From Symbiodinium natans (lineage: Eukaryota > Sar > Dinophyceae > Suessiales > Symbiodiniaceae): 64,000 bases of DNA. A program made the translations under genes and the position numbers. Below the pieces are notes generated by a model, which searched no databases, was not told the origin of the DNA, and saw nothing but the letters and a program-made list of their open reading frames with translations. Every line of letters begins with the position of its first letter. The stretch's first letter is position 1. Location: positions 1,037,501-1,101,500 of the forward strand of contig CAJNDS010000025.1 of assembly GCA_905221605.1 (NCBI GenBank), given 5' to 3'. This document shows positions 62,088-64,000 of the stretch, one piece after another.

Positions 62088-62246
62088 GCCTGGTGCTTTG
62101 AAGATGTGTGTGCTTTTGTCATTGCACCGCCCTCGGAAGACAGGAGGGTATATGCATGCTTGCACACGCGAGCCGAGGGTCCTGCCAAGCGGATCTGTTT
62201 GCATCTTGGTCTTGTGTCAGTTTGCGCCGCCCTCCGAAGCAGTTGA
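62088..62246 (+). repeat. Dispersed repeat, copy 2
   Basis: Same direction and order as 36551-36708, with a deletion of about 15 bp between TGCATGCTTGCA and GGTCCTGCCAAGCGG. Confidence 0.7.
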
Positions 62247-62385
62247 GCGGTCTTGCAGGAGATATTTAAGAACTCGCCTATTTTTCAAGGCTGTCGTATC
62301 CTCCCAGAATTCTTTCGAGGACAGGTGCCATCGTAAGTTGCCTTGAAGTAAATTGAAAGAAGGTGGTGTAAGGCTGAGCCTCTGG

Positions 62386-62661
62386 GGACGCAGGGTGAGG
62401 TCCCGTGCCACGAGGGGTTTCCGCATGTTTGGCCCCTGGCAGAACCGCGTGCAGATCAAGAAGGTTCACGTTGCAGAGGCCATGAGCGTGGTGGAAGGCA
62501 ATGTCGGCTGGGACCCAGCCATGGAGAAGTGCTTAGGCCAAGAAGGACCCGCCTCAGTGATGTTCACTCTTCCTTTGACCTTTTGGAGTGTCCGCTCTAG
62601 TAGCGAGCGTGAGAAGCGTGATTGTGTTGGCAGTTGTTACAGTCAGTATGTGTACCAGTAG
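62386..62661 (+). CDS. Exon with possible Mib-type repeat
   Basis: The frame contains RMFGPWQNRVQIKKVHVAEA then MSVVEGNVGWDPAMEKCLGQ and EGPASVMFT. The pattern G-x-W-x-x-x-M-x-x-x-L-G-x-x-G resembles the repeat of Mind-bomb-type E3 ligases and similar protist proteins (tentative). The Arg/Ser-rich tail after VMFT may be intronic. Boundaries not fixed. Confidence 0.4.
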   Translation, partial: GRRVRSRATRGFRMFGPWQNRVQIKKVHVAEAMSVVEGNVGWDPAMEKCLGQEGPASVMFTLPLTFWSVRSSSEREKRDCVGSCYSQYVYQ

Positions 62662-63576
62662 TGGACTTAAGCAGCAACAAGCCCTCGTTTCTTGAGGAGT
62701 GGTGATTGTGGACAAGACCAGGCGATTGAAGATCAACGTGTGCCGGGCCTAGCATCCACATGCTGCATGGGCGGCATGCGGCGGTGAGAGACGTGCCGAC
62801 AGCAGATGTCGATCAAGACTGCGGTCTTTAGTAGGAACTAGAAAAGGGTGACCTGAAAAAGGAGTTAAGGTAAGGGTTGCCGGTTCGACCGAGCTGCTTT
62901 GAACCCCCCTCTCACCCTCCACTCACTTCCCGTCCTCCAACACCCCCCTCGCCCAACCCCCCCCACCCCCTCGCCAACCCCACTACACGGGCTAAGCCCC
63001 TGAGCCCTTCGTCTAAAGTTTTGGGAAGGCTAAGCGCGTAGAACGCACGCCCGTTGTCCGTCAGACCGTTACCTACTTTGCGTTACGTTGTGTTGCTTTC
63101 ATTCATCATAAACGCAGAATTGATGTGAGTGGTAATGTTAATAGTAAATTTTCGGGATGATCCCATTCGTCCAGCCAAGGGCAGATGGCGGCGCCTGGTG
63201 GTGGCCTGTCAAGCTCCTTGAAGGTGCAATCCTATCTTCCGCTCGCATGGAGGTGGGACAGGGCTGACTGCAGAGGTCTTGAGGGTGATGGACAGGGTAG
63301 CTTGCCAAGGCCTTCTTTGGCTTTCTGGCGTTTGTCTCACCCTCCGCGCTCAAAGAGTTTCCATTGCAAGCTGGAAGGCTGTAGAACTGTAGAATTCAAT
63401 CTACACCGCCTGGGGGAATCAGCCACAGGGGCCTCGAGGTCTTCTTCAGGATATTAGCGAATCCATGTGGGCCCTCTTCGGGCCATGTATTGAAGGTTGC
63501 CTGTAGCTAGCACAGTGCCGGCGCCGAACACGGTGGGAGTGTTTTGTTTCGGAAATACGCAGGACTGACTCAGCGT

Positions 63577-63597
63577 ATATATATATATATATATATA
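63577..63597. repeat. (AT)n microsatellite
   Basis: About ten AT units. Confidence 0.9.
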
Positions 63598-63667
63598 CGA
63601 AAAGAGAGAGCAAGCCATCCTCCAACTGTCCAAGTACCATCTTGCAGCTCAAGATGTCACATGGGCA

Positions 63668-63767
63668 GCTTCTTCAATTAGGGTCCCTTTTTGGGTGTCC
63701 AGTATTAGGCGGCACCCTCGAAAAGCGGCACCCTCGAAAAAGTGTCCCACAAAGGAACCCTAATTTA
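63668..63767. mobile_element. Small TIR element, family 2
   Basis: Ends CAATTAGGGTCCC and GGAACCCTAATTTA are inverted. Interior GGGTGTCC as in the 44532 element, plus a doubled CGGCACCCTCGAAAA. Confidence 0.5.
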
Positions 63768-64000
63768 GAGAACTGCCCGCATAACCCCGCAGTCCTTAGT
63801 TGGAGCAATATAGGCTCATGCATCCTCATCGCGTGCTTTTGACAGATTCTTAGCCAGTATCCCAAATGGGACGAAAAGGGGTCATAATAGCTGTGCACAG
63901 GCTTTAGTAGCATGTGGGTTCTAGCCGTCCCTGATTTGAATAAGGGTTTCTTGCGACTGGGACTTTGGTGTCAAAAGTTTCAGCATTGGTTCTTTCCATT

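Larger units (their letters stand above)
61651..62385. other. No gene recognised; repeats only
   Basis: Contains telomere-type repeats (61862-61930) and the second copy of the dispersed repeat (62088-62246). Confidence 0.4.
62662..64000. other. No firm gene
   Basis: C-rich tract at 62900-62990. An ATG frame at 63185-63457 (MAAPGGGLSSSLKVQSYLPL) is possible but unsupported. Confidence 0.35.

Overview
The window is nuclear eukaryotic DNA, most likely from a dinoflagellate or a close alveolate relative (inference). Nothing looks bacterial: there are no operons or Shine-Dalgarno spacing. Coding sequence is split into short exons of about 50-250 bp by short introns. Several introns fit only GC-AG boundaries of the AG|G type, and the telomere-type heptamer TTTAGGG/CCCTAAA is scattered through the whole window. 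There are also many micro- and minisatellites and one sequence close to the 3' half of the dinoflagellate spliced leader (15961-15981). The species cannot be named from this sequence alone.

Layout. 1-3.6 kb is satellite DNA (CCACCAC-type arrays, an interstitial telomeric array, a ~75 bp satellite, a GA tract). 3.7-6.7 kb carries exons of a minus-strand gene of unknown function. 7.2-8.2 kb holds two minisatellite arrays in inverted orientation around a (CAT)n tract. 8.5-12.5 kb has plus-strand exons (one TBC-like, two forming a coiled-coil C-terminus) and a minus-strand membrane-protein exon. 14.1-14.8 kb is a satellite. 14.8-37 kb is exon-rich on both strands; nearly all of its exons are of unknown function, and many of its introns begin or end in telomere-like sequence or contain small inverted-repeat elements. 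37.5-44.3 kb is a large nested repeat block. 45-61.7 kb contains three same-strand paralogues encoding TPR (kinesin-light-chain type) proteins; two of them also encode a TIR-like domain split by introns. A 37 bp tandem array lies between the second and third paralogue. 61.7-64 kb has one possible Mib-type repeat exon and more small elements.

The two strongest observations are these. First, there is a tandem TPR-TIR-TPR gene family with conserved intron positions, a candidate TIR-NADase or signalling cluster. Second, introns appear to be built from terminal-inverted-repeat elements (introners). The best case is 21179-21298, where the element equals the intron and an 8 bp target-site duplication is visible. 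Telomeric heptamers sit at the splice junctions of several other introns.

Exon boundaries were deduced by eye from reading frame, phase and AG/GT(GC) signals. Functions are given only where motifs support them. No transcript or database evidence was available.
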